From Verrucomicrobiaceae bacterium (GTDB lineage Bacteria > Verrucomicrobiota > Verrucomicrobiia > Verrucomicrobiales > Verrucomicrobiaceae), in the NCBI GenBank assembly GCA_019694165.1, contig JAIBCL010000005.1:310001-374000 (forward strand): a stretch of DNA of 64,000 nt, in the 5' to 3' direction. Under the pieces are notes generated by a model. The model ran no database searches, had not been told where the DNA came from, and saw only the letters and a list, made by a program, of their open reading frames with translations. Below are positions 62,157 to 64,000 of the stretch, in pieces. A program made the position numbers and the translations under genes. The first letter of the stretch is position 1; each line of letters begins with the position of its first letter.

Positions 62157-64000
62157 ATGAAGCTTCTCTCGCTGCTCACGCTCGCACTTTTGTCCCCCAT
62201 GCCATCTTCCGCCGCAGACTGCGCCCCGCTGAAGTACCCCGTCACCCGCAAGACAGAGGTGACCGATGACTACCACGGCACCCGCATCGCCGATCCCTAC
62301 CGCTGGCTGGAGGACGACAACTCGGCGGAGACAAAAGCGTGGGTGAAAGCCCAAAACGACGTCACCTTTGGCTACCTCAAGACGCTTCCGCGCCGCGAGG
62401 AGATCAAGGCACGGCTGACCAAGCTCTGGAACTTCGAGCGCATCGGCCGGCCGTTTGAAAAGGGCGGGCGCTGGTTTTACACGCGGAACTCCGGCCTGCA
62501 AAACCAGTCGGTGCTCTACACCGCGCCTTCGCTCGACGGAGAGCCGAGCGTGCTGCTCGATCCGAACAAGATGTCGAAGGATGGTACGGTATCGCTCGCA
62601 GGCTACGCGCCGAGCGAGGACGGAAAGCTCCTCGCCTACAGCACCTCCACGGGTGGCAGTGACTGGCATGAGATCCGTGTACGCGACATTGCCGCAGGCA
62701 AAGATCTCGAAGATCATCTATGCTGGGTGAAATTCAGCGGCACTTCGTGGATGAAGGACGGCAGCGGGTTCTTCTATTCGCGTTACGATGAGCCCAAGAA
62801 AGGTGCTGCCCTCACCGAGAAGAACGAGTTTCAAAAACTCTACTTCCACAAACTCGGTACCGCGCAGTCTGCCGACACGCTCATTTACGAGCGGCCGGAC
62901 CACCCTGACTGGGGTTTTGGCGGCAGCGTGACGGAGGACGGCCGCTACCTGATCATCCAGGTCTGGAAGGGCACCGAGCCGAAGAATCGCGTCTATTTCA
63001 AGGATCTCGCCGCCGCCGACGGCAAGGTGATCGAACTGCTCAACGACGCCGACGCGAAGTATGACTTCATCGACAACGAGGGCTCCGTTTTTCTTTTCCT
63101 GACTGATCTCGAAGCCCCGCGCCGCCGAGTCATCGGCATCGATGTGAACAAACCTGCGCGCGACAACTGGCGCGAGATCGTGCCGCAGTCGAAAGACATC
63201 CTCGATGAGGTGAGCACCGTCGGCGGGCAGATGTTTTGCGAGTATCTGAAGGATGCGAAGAGCGCCGTGCGCTGCTTTGATCTCAAAGGCAAACTCATTC
63301 GCGATCTCGAATTGCCCGGCATTGGCACGGCTGGCGGTTTCGGCGGCGAGCGGGAGGACAAGGAGACCTTTTATTCCTTCACCAGCTTCACGGAGCCGGG
63401 CGCGATCTATCGCCTCGATCTTGCGAGCGGCAAAAGCAGCGTGTGGCGCAAGCCGAAGGTTGGTTTTGATGCCAGCGCGTATGAGACGAAGCAGGTTTTC
63501 TTCGATAGCAAGGACGGCACGCGCGTGCCGATGTTCATCGTCCACAAGAAGGGCATCAAGCTCGACGGTGGCAATCCGACGTTGCTTTATGGCTACGGGG
63601 GGTTCGAGATCAGCCTCACGCCGGCCTTCTCGCTGTCCCGTGCAGTCTGGCTCGAAATGGGTGGCGTCTTCGCCATGCCAAACTTGCGCGGTGGCGGGGA
63701 GTACGGCTCGGAGTGGCACGAGGCCGGAATCAAACTGAAGAAGCAAAACGTCTTCGATGATTTCATCGCCGCCGCCGAGTGGCTCGTCGCGCATCATTAC
63801 ACCTCGCCAGCCAGGCTCGCCATCCAGGGAGGCAGCAATGGCGGACTGCTCGTCGGCGCATGCATGACGCAGCGGCCCGATTTGTACGCCGCCGCGCTGC
63901 CGGCCGTTGGTGTCATGGACATGCTGCGCTTCCACCGCTTCACCATCGGCTGGGGCTGGAAGAGCGACTACGGCAGCTCCGAGAACGCCGACGAGTTCAA
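62157..64000 (+). CDS. Prolyl oligopeptidase family serine peptidase (3' part outside window)
   Basis: Open to the right edge; 614 codons are visible. It starts with a signal peptide (MKLLSLLTLALLSPMPSSAA) and the S9A N-terminus (YHGTRIADPYRWLEDDNS), then a beta-propeller of about 400 residues (TRNSGLQNQSVLY; SRYDEPKKGAALTEK). The peptidase domain shows LLYGYGGFEISLTPAFS, NLRGGGEYGSEWHEAG and the nucleophile Ser560 (IQGGSNGGLLVGACMTQRPD). The catalytic Asp and His lie beyond the window. Such enzymes cut short peptides after proline; the signal sequence puts it in the periplasm. It is not in an operon with the sugar genes, which face the other way. Confidence 0.95.
   Translation, partial: MKLLSLLTLALLSPMPSSAADCAPLKYPVTRKTEVTDDYHGTRIADPYRWLEDDNSAETKAWVKAQNDVTFGYLKTLPRREEIKARLTKLWNFERIGRPFEKGGRWFYTRNSGLQNQSVLYTAPSLDGEPSVLLDPNKMSKDGTVSLAGYAPSEDGKLLAYSTSTGGSDWHEIRVRDIAAGKDLEDHLCWVKFSGTSWMKDGSGFFYSRYDEPKKGAALTEKNEFQKLYFHKLGTAQSADTLIYERPDHPDWGFGGSVTEDGRYLIIQVWKGTEPKNRVYFKDLAAADGKVIELLNDADAKYDFIDNEGSVFLFLTDLEAPRRRVIGIDVNKPARDNWREIVPQSKDILDEVSTVGGQMFCEYLKDAKSAVRCFDLKGKLIRDLELPGIGTAGGFGGEREDKETFYSFTSFTEPGAIYRLDLASGKSSVWRKPKVGFDASAYETKQVFFDSKDGTRVPMFIVHKKGIKLDGGNPTLLYGYGGFEISLTPAFSLSRAVWLEMGGVFAMPNLRGGGEYGSEWHEAGIKLKKQNVFDDFIAAAEWLVAHHYTSPARLAIQGGSNGGLLVGACMTQRPDLYAAALPAVGVMDMLRFHRFTIGWGWKSDYGSSENADEF

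Overview
This is about 64 kb of GC-rich bacterial chromosome, almost certainly from the Verrucomicrobiota (PVC superphylum). The evidence is the mix of families: a stand-alone DUF1501 protein, a DUF1080 protein, a very large GDSL/beta-propeller/HEAT/cupredoxin protein of the PVC secreted type, an SHD1-hydrolase fusion, many secreted proteins of unknown role and few Shine-Dalgarno sequences. Genes lie on both strands in short operons. No tRNA, rRNA, CRISPR array, prophage or transposase was seen.

Region by region. 1-6.4 kb (minus strand): part of a Pel-type exopolysaccharide operon, with a PelA-like hydrolase/deacetylase whose deacetylase core appears deleted, a membrane-anchored TPR protein, a PelD-like GAF receptor and a further gene cut by the window edge. 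6.6-11.2 kb: DUF1501 protein, DEDDy exonuclease, SGNH hydrolase, and an NsrR-like Fe-S regulator overlapping a mono-heme cytochrome gene. 11.3-14.4 kb: small lipoprotein, sufS and sufU (with a long inverted repeat between them), esterase. 14.4-18.1 kb: copper P-type ATPase, then a translationally coupled pair of GAF protein and minimal subtilase. 18.3-24.3 kb: a 1551-residue secreted HExxH/vWA/Ca-repeat protein, a secreted unknown, and a DUF2934 protein behind a perfect sigma-54 promoter match. 24.3-31.7 kb: glucoamylase-like protein, an ABC importer with a fused permease, FtsK. 31.8-38.9 kb: lipoproteins, beta-helix protein, amidase, rsmE, rmlA, OppA-like lipoprotein. 39.0-44.3 kb: an Abi_2 gene lodged between two copies of the 3' end of the cupredoxin gene. 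44.4-54.6 kb: hydrolases, YggS, DUF1080, glgX-pyk (glycogen debranching into glycolysis), FAD oxidoreductase, ceramidase-like protein. 54.7-61.9 kb: TM2 protein and a nucleotide-sugar cluster (WbpD-, WbpB- and WbpE-type enzymes, a second DegT aminotransferase and an SDR epimerase) that fits synthesis of a 2,3-diacetamido sugar for surface polysaccharide. 62.2 kb to the end: a prolyl oligopeptidase cut by the right edge.

The most unusual points are: (1) the Abi_2 cassette flanked by 127-bp direct repeats, which leaves the host gene with an intact 3' end and strands an orphan gene tail next to its terminator; (2) the PelA homologue lacking the zinc-binding motif region of its deacetylase; (3) the GAF-subtilase pair with no export signal; (4) the sigma-54 promoter in front of a small histone-tail-like protein; (5) several intergenic palindromes and dispersed repeats. 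No gap longer than 300 bases lacks a gene.
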